DNA of 11,714 nucleotides from Patescibacteria group bacterium UBA6489 (GTDB taxonomy: Bacteria; Patescibacteriota; Gracilibacteria; BD1-5; UBA6164): assembly GCA_002435385.1 (NCBI GenBank), contig DJMN01000024.1:1-11714 (forward strand). The letters run 5' to 3'. The notes beneath the pieces were generated by a model. The model made no database searches. It was not told where the DNA came from and saw only the letters and a list, made by a program, of their open reading frames with translations. Positions within the stretch are counted from its first letter, which is position 1. Each line of letters starts with the position of its first letter. This document shows, in pieces, positions 1 through 6,830 of this stretch. A program made the translations under genes and the position numbers.

Positions 1-1709
1 CATACTGTTGTTTCACAGAATAGTCTTTTTGATTTACTTTCGTCTTTGCTTCAAAGTCATGGTTGTGTTATTGAGTTGGTTTGATTGTCCAGCTCTGCTT
101 GATCTTCTATAAAAGTTAAAGTTGAGTCTATTTCAACATCATCATTTCAAATTTCATTTTCTACTATTTCTATTGTTTCATTTATTTCGTCTGAATTTAT
201 ATATGATATTAGATTATCTAAATCTAAATTTTGTCTTAATGCTTTTTTTATTTGCTCTGTTGTTAATTCTGGTTTATAGCTCTTTAGTATTGAGACTATT
301 CAAGATATATGAGCTACAGCCATACTTGTTCAGCTTAGTTCTTTGTAACTTCATTTTTCTACTGGATATGTTGAGTAAATTCCTACTCAAGGTGCTTGAA
401 CATCTACTTTTGAACCGTAATTTGAGAATATTGCTTTGTTTCATGTTTGGTCTGTTGCTCATACTGTTATACTATCAATACATCATCAAGGAACAGTACT
501 ACTAGCATCCATATTTGAGTTTCAAGCTGAGGTTATAATAATTCATCCACTTTGTGTTAGTGATGCTATTCAATCACATATTGAGTTGTCTAACGGATTT
601 GAGTTTCCTGATAGACTTATGTTTAATATATTTATTTGATTTTCTTTTGCATATTCTAAAGATTTTAGAACTGCATAATTTGGACAGAATCCGTTTTCAT
701 CACAAATTTTTAATGGTACTAGTTGTACATATGGGTTTATTCAAACTATTCAGTCGTTATTTAGGTTTGCTCAGATTATTCAAGCGATGTGTGTTCAGTG
801 TCATTGGTTATCTTGTGTTTGAGTGTTTTCATCTATGAAATTGTATCATAGTGTTTGGTTTATGTTTGTTTGTAAATCTGAATGTGTAGAGTCTATTCAA
901 GTGTCTAGAATTCAAATTTTTAGTTTATTTGTGGCTTCTAAATTTTTGATTTCTTCAAATTTTTCGTATGTTTTATAGTTTTGTATTCACCGTGTTTTTT
1001 CTAGGGCTTCTCATTCTAGGCTTGAGATTTGTAGTAGTTGTGGCTCAATAATCTTTATTCATAGAAAATTTTGTGGTAAAATTCAGTTTTCTATGTTTTC
1101 TAGAAATTCTTGTGAGAATAGGCTTTCTTTAGATATTGTTATTTCAAAATAGTTTTTTTGATTTTGTGTGTACATGAAATTAACTATCAAGTTTGGGTCA
1201 TATTTTGATAGTTGTTTTTGTAATTGAGATTTGTTGTTCTTTGTTCTTATGATAAGAGTATAGTTTCACTCTTTTTGTTTTAGTGAGTTTTTTAGTGTTT
1301 TTAAAGCTTGTTCTTTTTTGTTTGTTTTTATTGTTGATAGGTTGTCTTCTAGTTTTTTGTAATTTGTTAAGCCTGATATTATCTTTAAAACTACTACTTT
1401 CTTTGTTTTGCTTAGTTTCTCTTTTATATCTTCACTACTATTTTCATTTTGAATTTCTTCTTTTGTTTTTTCTAGGTATTTTTGTATTTCTTGTTGTTTT
1501 TGAGAGAGTCTTGTTTTATTGCTAGTTTTTTCTTCTAGTTTAGAGACTATAGTATCTACTAGAGTTCATACTTGTTCTAGTGTTTGTGTGGTTTCCTGTT
1601 TTGTAGCAGTTAGTTCTGCTGTGTAGTCTGCATATGCCTGCAAAATTCAGACTTGTAGTTGAGATATGGTTAGAAATAAGATTAATAGTGCACTTAAAAA
1701 TCTTTTCAT
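1..1709 (-). CDS. Secreted subtilisin-family (S8) serine protease, C-terminus beyond window
   Basis: Secreted endopeptidase of the subtilisin (S8) family, read with UGA as Gly; 569 codons are visible. It starts at the ATG at 1709-1707 with a signal peptide (MKRFLSALLILFL..., probable cleavage after QAYA near residue 27). A Lys/Glu/Gln-rich coiled-coil stretch follows (about 28-150), then a region that may act as an inhibitory propeptide (about 155-240). The catalytic domain has Asp269 in ILDTGID, His304 in GHGTHIAG, oxyanion Asn397 in SAGNS and Ser462 in GTSMAVAH, so it should be active. After about residue 490 there is an acidic tail, cut by the window edge. Several motif glycines are UGA codons (both in GHGTH and the one in GTSMA), which confirms the recoding. 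No Shine-Dalgarno sequence precedes the ATG. The substrate is unknown; secretion suggests processing of surface proteins or attack on a neighbouring cell. The family is certain, the role inferred. Confidence 0.95.
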
Positions 1710-1741
1710 AAGACAATGTTTTTAGAAAAATAAATTTAAAA

Positions 1742-1764
1742 GACGAAAGATTTGTTCTTTCGTC
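1742..1764 (-). promoter_or_regulatory. Perfect 9-bp hairpin in the protease leader
   Basis: The arms GACGAAAGA (1742-1750) and TCTTTCGTC (1756-1764) pair perfectly around a 5-base loop. Read on the minus strand, the hairpin is followed by a T-rich run and lies about 32 bases before the protease ATG. It is either a 5'-end stabilising or attenuator structure of the protease mRNA, or a minus-strand terminator left from a gene that once lay upstream. On the plus strand no T-run follows, so it is unlikely to terminate plus-strand transcription. Confidence 0.5.
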
Positions 1765-1768
1765 AAAT

Positions 1769-1795
1769 AGTATATTTATTATTTGTTTTTGTCTA
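1769..1795 (-). promoter_or_regulatory. Candidate promoter of the S8 protease gene
   Basis: On the minus strand TAGACA (1795-1790, 5 of 6 matches to the -35 consensus) is separated by 15 bases from TATACT (1774-1769, 5 of 6 matches to the -10 consensus). The predicted start falls near 1762, so the transcript would begin almost exactly with the 9-bp hairpin. The spacing is shorter than ideal and the region is AT-rich, so chance matches are possible. Confidence 0.35.
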
Positions 1796-1815
1796 ATTTT
1801 TGTTAGAAGTCATAA

Positions 1816-2253
1816 GGATTGTCTCCAATAATTGGAATTACAAACTCTATTAAAAACAATGTTTTAAATATTTTAAAAGAAAGAAAAGAAGCTTCTAGTT
1901 TTATTGGATTAAGACATGGAGAAGTACCATGGGATATTCTTAAAAAATACAGAAATAACCCTGATTGGAGTTATGAAGATTGAGAATCATTTTCAGATAT
2001 ACAAATACGAACAAATAAAATTTTAAATTTGTTTTCATCTCATCCTAATGGCTCTAGAATTCTAGTTTTTTCACATGCTAGTATAATTAGATCAATAGTT
2101 ATAAATATATTACTACCAAATGTAATTCCATGACAATATTTTGATTTAACAGAGAAAATGAAAATTAAACCTTGCTGAATAAGTAATATTGAATATTCTA
2201 TGGGTAATTTTGAAGAAACATACTCTTGGAAATTACTTACATGGATGTCTTAA
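1816..2253 (+). pseudogene. 5'-truncated histidine phosphatase (phosphoglycerate mutase-like)
   Basis: The open frame starts right after an in-frame TAA (1813-1815) and has no ATG at a usable place. Read with UGA as Gly it has the C-terminal part of the histidine phosphatase superfamily: a GES motif, then an arginine helix (DIQIRTNKIL), then the second catalytic histidine in ILVFSHASIIRS, and a late CGISN segment. An SP-x-x-like motif (LSPIIGITNS) at the very start resembles the usual SP..R site, which normally lies about 50 residues after the catalytic N-terminal RHG. The RHGE seen at 1912-1923 seems instead to sit at the later, acidic 'E..fG.W' position. The true N-terminal catalytic His is therefore probably missing and the gene dead. 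The break lies next to the protease promoter, suggesting a rearrangement boundary at about 1800. A short variant using a non-ATG start cannot be excluded. Confidence 0.6.
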
Positions 2254-2276
2254 ATTTTACTTATAACTACTTTTTT

Positions 2277-2771
2277 ATGATTGAAATTGAAGTTAAAATA
2301 TTGGAAATTAATAAAGATGAGATAATTTCAAAACTTGAAATAAATTGAGCTGAACTTGATTATTCAAGTGATATTGAAGCTTTTTTCTTTAGAAATGGAG
2401 AATGAAAAAAAATTAGACTAAGAAAAACTAATAAATGAAACAATATTAATTTTAAAAAGTTAATTACTAATGATTTTTGAATGTCTAATATTGAGTTAGA
2501 AACAGATATCGGAGAAATTGAAATAATTAGAAAAATTTTGTTAGAAGTTGGTTTCAAAGAATATTGATATTCATTCAAAAATAGAACAAGTTATAAGCTT
2601 AATAATATCACTTTTGATATTGATAAATATGAATGAATTCCTTATGTTTTAGAGATTGAATGAAAAAATAATGAAGATGTTAAAAAAGGATTATCCATTT
2701 TATGATTTGATATGAAAGATGCTGTCAATCTAACAGAAAGAGAATTGAAAGAGAAGTATTGAAGATGTTAA
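2277..2771 (+). CDS. CYTH-domain protein (class IV adenylate cyclase / thiamine triphosphatase superfamily)
   Basis: The 164-residue protein, with UGA as Gly, starts MIEIEVKILEIN, giving the ExExK signature of the CYTH superfamily at the very N-terminus. Alternating charged strands follow: KKIRLRKT (a basic strand that normally contacts the triphosphate), FDIDKYEGIPYVLEIEG (the late acidic metal-binding strand) and a C-terminal helix ending ELKEKYGRC. CYTH enzymes form a beta tunnel and act on triphosphates (triphosphatase or cyclase activity, divalent-metal dependent) in the cytoplasm; the exact substrate cannot be told here. The length is normal for a single-domain member. The ATG is preceded by a T-run with no Shine-Dalgarno sequence. 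The gene lies 23 bases after the truncated phosphatase and ends in a clear terminator, so the two may have shared a transcript. Confidence 0.88.
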
Positions 2772-2786
2772 AAACTTTTATAATAC

Positions 2787-2829
2787 AAAAGAGAGCTTTT
2801 TTTCGAAAGTTCTCTTTTAATTTTTTTGG
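2787..2829 (+). terminator. Rho-independent terminator after the CYTH gene
   Basis: A 13-bp stem (2787-2799 with 2806-2818, one G-T wobble) closes a six-base loop and is followed by a run of seven T (2821-2827). It starts 15 bases after the CYTH stop codon. Confidence 0.85.
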
Positions 2830-2891
2830 AGGTTGCAAAAAATTTAGATTATTGAACTTTGAGGAAAATTTTGGATGAGGTTGAGTTGTAA
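2829..2891 (+). pseudogene. Short reading-frame remnant between two hairpins
   Basis: This short frame reads EVAKNLDYGTLRKILDEVEL and ends at TAA (2889-2891). It has no ATG, begins directly after the T-run of the CYTH terminator, and is followed by a perfect hairpin at 2900-2932. Its codons (TTG, GAG, GTT, AGG) are richer in G than those of its neighbours. The layout resembles the 3' end of a lost gene with its own terminator. I do not recognise the protein, and the piece is short enough to be chance. Confidence 0.25.
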
Positions 2892-2899
2892 ATATTTAT

Positions 2900-2932
2900 A
2901 ATTTTTATTATTGGTTAGAAATAATAAAAATT
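2900..2932. terminator. AT-only hairpin, possible terminator
   Basis: A perfect 13-bp stem of A and T only (2900-2912 with 2920-2932) around a seven-base loop. It starts nine bases after the TAA of the short remnant. It is symmetrical and lacks a strong T-run on either side, so terminator function is uncertain. Confidence 0.4.
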
Positions 2933-2991
2933 TATCTTGAATAAAAATATATAAATACTAAACTAATGATATATAGATTAAATAACTTGAT

Positions 2992-3255
2992 ATGAAACAT
3001 ATTAATTTTTCACTATGATGATGATTTATTTACCAATGGTGGATATGAGTATTCATAAAATATTCTATTGATAATTATAATAAGATTGATAATAACTATA
3101 CAAAGAGATATTCAAAAGAAATAAAGGAATTATTAGATTCATTTCTAAGTGAGGATTTATTTCCCAAAGATTTTATAGATTTAAATACAAAAGATATTGT
3201 TGAAAATATATTAGAATATTTGAAACATAAGTTTTTAGTAATTCATACTTTTTAA
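2992..3255 (+). CDS. Small hypothetical protein, 87 aa
   Basis: I do not recognise this protein. Read with UGA as Gly it begins MKHINFSLGGGFIYQWWIG, where the three consecutive glycines are three consecutive UGA codons. A short hydrophobic, tryptophan-containing segment (about 7-26) is followed by a helical, Lys/Asp/Glu-rich remainder (about 30-87, with LDSFLSEDLFPKDFIDL). One weak membrane or interface helix is possible. It is the first gene of a plus-strand group that leads into a 227-residue unknown and a serine recombinase, which suggests cargo of the same mobile cassette. An overlapping ATG at 2966 opens a much shorter frame, so the 2992 start is preferred. An 8-bp hairpin overlaps its stop codon. 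Confidence 0.6.
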
Positions 3256-3266
3256 CATAAAAGTAT
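3245..3266. other. 8-bp hairpin over the stop codon of the 87-aa gene
   Basis: ATACTTTT (3245-3252) pairs perfectly with AAAAGTAT (3259-3266) around a six-base loop that contains the TAA. No T-run follows on the plus strand, so it is at most a weak terminator or an mRNA 3'-end structure. Confidence 0.3.
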
Positions 3267-3340
3267 AAAAACAATAGATTTATTTACTTATTTATATAGA
3301 CCAAGTAATAAATTAAAATATATTATTCAATACTTTATTT

Positions 3341-4024
3341 ATGTCATACAAATTAGTTATAAACTCTTGGTTACAAAAGTCAGATGATTTATATATAAAT
3401 TGAAGATGTCTATGGTACAAAATGTGAATTAGTAGTGCTTGTATTTTATTATGGCTATCTTTAGAACAGATAATAAAAATTTTAGTAATACAAAAGAGAA
3501 TAAGTAGTTGAGAAATAGATATAGAAGATAAAAATCTAAATGATATCCATAAAATCTTTGATAAAGAGGCTAGAAAATTAACAAAATGAAAAACACACCA
3601 TTGTATTGATAAATTAATAGATAACTTTGAAGCAACCTATCAATCATTTAAAATTGGAAATTATAAAAATCAGTTAATAAAAGTGAATGAATACTTTGAA
3701 AGAAGATATGTTAAACGAGGATGAACATCCATTAATATTTCATTATTATATGACATAGATAAATTATATTTTAATTTAAGAGATTTTATTGATTCTAAAG
3801 TTCCACAATGAACTATTGACGAAATTTTTATTAGAAAACAGTTAAATTATCAACAAATTGAAGAAGTATCTAACTATGCTTTTCATGATAATAAAAATTT
3901 TAGACCAAGAAGAAACCAAGTAAATATAAGCTATTTTATACCTTGAAAAAATGGAGAAATAACAAAAACTTTTAATACTAAAGAAATAATAGACAAATTT
4001 TATGAAAGCAATAATTTACTATAG
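3341..4024 (+). CDS. Hypothetical protein, 227 aa, translationally linked to the recombinase
   Basis: I cannot assign a family. The frame with UGA as Gly runs from ATG 3341 to TAG 4022. The N-terminal part has a hydrophobic helix (SSACILLWLSLEQIIKILVI, about 30-50), the middle is helical and charged (NDIHKIFDKEARKLTKG, NYKNQLIKVNEYFERRYVKRG), and the C-terminal part has shorter basic strands (NFRPRRNQVNISYF). No signal peptide is seen. The last 23 bases overlap the start of the serine recombinase (ATG 4002), a compact arrangement typical of co-translated genes, so it probably travels with that recombinase as an accessory or cargo gene. The helix followed by an 'H-K-I' segment recalls HEPN-type helical proteins, but the catalytic R-x4-6-H motif is not convincing. 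Confidence 0.7.
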
Positions 4025-4484
4025 AAAATCAACAGACAGAATCGATAGGCAACAACTTTCAATTAGCTCTCAGATAGTAGAAGCTAAAAGAATAGCAGAA
4101 AGAGAAGGTCTTGAAATAGTTGAAATTTTTAAAGAAACAAAATCAGCTAAAGAACCTTGAAGACCTATATTTAATGAAATGATGAAACTTTTCAGTAAAA
4201 GAAAGGCAAATTGTATAATAACTTGGAAGCTAAATAGACTTGCAAGGAATCCAGTTGATGAATGAACTATAAAATGGAGTCTTCAAAACTGAGTTATACA
4301 AGCAATATTTACAGAATGAGAAGTTTTTAGAACTGGGGACAATGTTTCTTATAATGTGAATGCACTTTTGAATGTCTACACAATATATTCTTGATTTACA
4401 AAAGGATATAAAAAGAGGAATGAGAAAGAAAGTAGAAAATTGATGAGTTTGTCAGAAAGCCCCTATCTGATATATAAACAATAG
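4002..4484 (+). CDS. Large serine recombinase, N-terminal catalytic part (frameshifted)
   Basis: Site-specific DNA recombinase of the resolvase/invertase (large serine) family. The start MKAIIYYRKSTDRIDRQQLS places the nucleophile at Ser10, the family position, within the usual YxRKSTD motif. The expected arginine-rich and helix motifs follow (SSQIVEAKRIA, SAKEPGRPIF, LNRLARNP, TGDNV). After TGDNV (4335-4346) homology continues in the next frame; the original frame adds about 45 unrelated residues and stops at TAG 4482. The intact product would be about 472 residues, ending at 5421. Such enzymes cut and rejoin att sites through a covalent serine-DNA bond to integrate or excise elements. The ATG lies inside the preceding gene. 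Unless the frame is corrected, this part would have the catalytic domain but not the DNA-binding part. Confidence 0.88.
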
Positions 4485-5421
4485 ACTTGAAAAAACTGTA
4501 GAAATAGACCCTATAAAATCTAAATGGGTAAAAGAAATATTTGAACTAAGAAAACAAAAACTTTCATACTGAACTATTTCAGAAAGATTATACAAGAAAT
4601 GAATTTCAAAGAATAATTGAAAACCTTTCGCTAAAACAACCTTAGAGGATATTATAAAAAACAAATTTTACCTTTGATTTGTTAAGTTTAATGGGAGTTA
4701 CTATAAGGCTAATTACAAAACTTTCATATCTCAAAAGCTATATGATGAAGCAAATAGTATTTATCAATGAATGTACGAACATAAAAACAAAGATATCCCC
4801 TATCCTCTAAAATGATTTATAAAAGATAAGAGTTGAATTGCCTTAACAGCTTTTACAAAGAAATGACATAAATATTATTGAAGCCAAAATTATAGTAAAA
4901 TAAGGATAAATATAAATGAAAATAAACTTTTTGAGAAAATATGAGAGATACTAGAAAAATACAAAATACCTAAAGAATTGTTAGGATTTAATAAAAAAGT
5001 TGTTTTAAAGCTTTTAGAAGATAATAAAAGTGATGAAAAAGATAAAATAATATTTTTTGATAATAAAATAAAAAAATTAGAGGAGAAAAAGAAAAATTTA
5101 CTTGATTTAAGACTTGATTGAGAAATTGATAAAAATATTTACAAAGAAAGATATAATGAAATAGTTTTTAATATTTGAAAACTAAAAGATGAAAAAAATA
5201 AGATATTATATAAAAAAGATGAAAAGAAGATTAATAAAATTATTGAACTCTATTCTTCCCTTTATGAAAGCTATAAGATACTAGATAAAGGCTCAATAAC
5301 CATTTACCTTAGAAAACTAATTATTGAACTTTTTATAGACAACAAAAAAGAGCTATCTTATGCGGAAAGCCCTTATTTGAAATTCATTAAATGTTTAAAT
5401 TTTCAATATGGAGGTGCCTAG
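4342..5421 (+). CDS. Large serine recombinase, C-terminal DNA-binding part (frameshifted)
   Basis: This is the continuation of the recombinase in the +1 frame; homology resumes at about 4348 with the LIMGMHFGMSTQYILDL helix, then KRGMRKK, APIGYINN and the recombinase domain (LSYGTISERLYKKGI, NKFYLGFVKFNG), followed by a long Lys/Glu coiled coil (about 5040-5260) and a final segment ending FQYGGA. The ATG at 4342 is only a possible independent start. The zinc-ribbon region usually carries four cysteines; here the matching stretch (LKGFIKDKSGIALTAF) has none, so this is a variant without a zinc site. The coiled coil probably mediates the synapse control known for large serine integrases. It either restores function by frameshifting or is the dead half of a decaying gene. 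Confidence 0.85.
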
Positions 5422-5527
5422 TGACGAATGGTTGAACTGTAAGAATAGGTTATACAGACATCTTTTATTGAATTCTAAAGATATTTTAGATATAGATGAA
5501 GAATTATATAAGGTTTTAGAAATTTAA
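5408..5527 (+). CDS. Small ORF overlapping the recombinase end, 39 aa
   Basis: The frame starts at ATG 5408, inside the last codons of the recombinase, and ends at TAA 5525. It encodes MEVPSDEWLNCKNRLYRHLL... with a helical, acidic end (DIDEELYKVLEI). I do not recognise it. Its composition looks coding, and it begins exactly where a serine-recombinase element often ends, so it may be the 3' part of a host gene joined to the element at its attachment site rather than an independent gene. It stops four bases before the convergent membrane-protein gene. Confidence 0.35.
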   Translation: MEVPSDEWLNCKNRLYRHLLLNSKDILDIDEELYKVLEI

Positions 5528-5531
5528 AGAT

Positions 5532-5996
5532 TTATTTTTTCTCATTTTTCCATTTAAGAAACTTTTTCATTACCACAAAATTAATAACATAGAATGATAT
5601 AATATATATTATAGGATTAATAACAACCCATACATTAATCCATAAAAAATATGCTATTAATGAATTTGTTAATATTGGAAATATAGAGAAAAATAAGGTT
5701 GAATATAATATATCTTCTTTTATTGTTTTTTCTGAAAACAGTTCTTTTTTTAAATTTAATTTAAAAGTTTTTTTAGATAGTTTATAAAATACATAGTAAA
5801 ATATTCCTATTCAAACAATCAAAAATATAGATGTCCCAATAATTCAACCTATTGTTGTAGTATCTTCTATTGGTAACAGAAAAGCTACAGGAGTTAAAAT
5901 AAGTCATGCTAGAAGAGAGAATATAAAGGCTTCTATATGAAGATAAATATGAAATATTAATCCATACTTTAAGAGTAATTTAGTATATTTTTTCAT
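5532..5996 (-). CDS. Integral membrane protein of unknown function, 154 aa
   Basis: The protein starts MKKYTKLLLKYGLIFHIYLH and shows about four membrane helices: roughly 18-42 (IEAFIFSLLAGLILTPVAFL), 50-70 (GGIIGTSIFLIVGIGIFYYV), 98-120 (LYSTLFFSIFPILTNSLIAY) and 122-143 (INVWVVINPIIYIISFYVIN). A basic loop lies between helices two and three and the C-terminus is lysine-rich (KKFLKWKNEKK), so the termini are probably cytoplasmic. Four glycines are UGA codons. No family is recognised. It lies 32 bases after the candidate immunity gene on the same strand, as the likely last gene of the toxin operon. A membrane protein in this place could be a second immunity factor or an orphan from an earlier toxin, but no motif supports either. 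Confidence 0.75.
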
Positions 5997-6028
5997 AATG
6001 AATTTTAAATAATATTAGTCCTAAATAA

Positions 6029-6433
6029 TTACCAAAACTTATACCACTTCTTATCTCATCATTCTTCCTGTTCTTTTCTTTCTTTTCTAATTTTGTCCCA
6101 ATTTCTTATAAATATTTTATCCTTATCCTTTATTTTTACCAAAACCTCAGAATCTTTAACTCAAAATTTTCTTTTTAAAACTTCAAATAACTTTTTACTC
6201 TTTTCAAAATTTTCTGTTATAGGATAACTCTCAAATCTAATACAAGAATCCATTGGAGTGCCAGAAAGTATTTGAGGATAATCAAAATATATATCTGTAT
6301 CTATTATATGCAACTTCCTCGCCCTATTTTCTTCTTCAGGAATAGTTTCAATCTCATATCATTTTCATTTTAAATACTCTTCTATATCTAGAATAGAATA
6401 CTTCTCAAAATTATAAGCTTTTACCTTTGACAT
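6029..6433 (-). CDS. Unknown 134-aa protein, candidate immunity protein for the upstream toxin
   Basis: The protein starts MSKVKAYNFEKYSILDIEEY and is small, soluble and without signal peptide or membrane helix, so it should stay in the cytoplasm. It is highly charged, with an acidic first half (ETIPEEE, DTDIYFDYP) and a Lys/Arg/Glu-rich helical end (about 105-130), then a KKWYKFW tail. I recognise no family. The call rests on position: the ATG is ten bases after the stop codon of the large protein with a nuclease-like tip, where polymorphic-toxin loci place the cognate inhibitor, and its T-ending codon style matches that tip rather than the body of the toxin gene. An acidic protein could block a DNA- or RNA-binding surface. 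It could instead be an unrelated cytoplasmic gene. Confidence 0.6.
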
Positions 6434-6443
6434 ATTTCTAATA

Positions 6444-6830
6444 TTAATTAGTAAATAATATATATTCAATTCCACTTTTTTCAAGTAACTCTTTCAATCA
6501 ACTTGTTGGTCACTTATCTAAAAATACCCATACAGATTTTTCTACTTTATCATTATTATTTAATAACCAGATATCATTAGCTATTTCTTCTCTGATTCTT
6601 GAACTTGCAGAAACATTATTTGTGGCATAATTCTTTATTTCATAAATAGTCTTAGTATTAGGATTAAATGCATCAACATTTCTTGTAATTGGATTGGGAG
6701 GATTATCAATATTTCTAAAAGGAAGTTTATCTGTATCAGTAAACTTTCTCCAAAAAGTTTCTCAAGCATCTCCCTTTGCATTAGAACCTACAGCTTCTCT
6801 TGCTTTTATTAAATTTTTATAATCCTCCGA
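6444..6830 (-). other. PD-(D/E)xK nuclease-like toxin tip
   Basis: The last 120 or so residues form a compact domain starting near GDAWETFWRKFTDTDKL. The key residues match the restriction-endonuclease fold: Asp1681 in NVDAF, then Glu1692 and Lys1694 in IYEIKNYA (spacing D-x10-E-x-K). A helix (RIREEIANDIW), a strand (KSVWVFLDKGP) and a last helix-strand (LKELLEKSGIEYILF) follow, the expected order after the active site. CdiA and Rhs proteins carry such DNase or tRNase tips. The substrate cannot be predicted. By my reading the last 176 codons contain no AAC, TAC, GAC or TTC, although all four occur upstream, which suggests the tip has a separate history. Confidence 0.7.

Noticed and set aside
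122..1525. Several plus-strand open frames rich in Leu and Phe (122-505, 436-639, 554-838, 1283-1525)
   Set aside because: They lie antisense to the S8 protease, whose motifs are unambiguous. Leu/Phe-rich composition is the usual shadow of a Lys/Glu-rich coding strand.
3341..4024. HEPN ribonuclease for the 227-aa protein
   Set aside because: The helical pattern is suggestive, but the nearest Arg and His are spaced wrongly for R-x4-6-H.
4335..4356. Programmed frameshift in the recombinase
   Set aside because: There is no stop or rare codon at the slip, and GTT-T is not a known efficient +1 site; mutation or read error is simpler. The frameshift itself is kept as a finding.
5410..5470. tRNA fragment at the recombinase end (GGAGGTGCCTAGTG looks like a class II tRNA 5' end)
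   Set aside because: No anticodon stem, T-arm or acceptor partner can be folded from the bases that follow.
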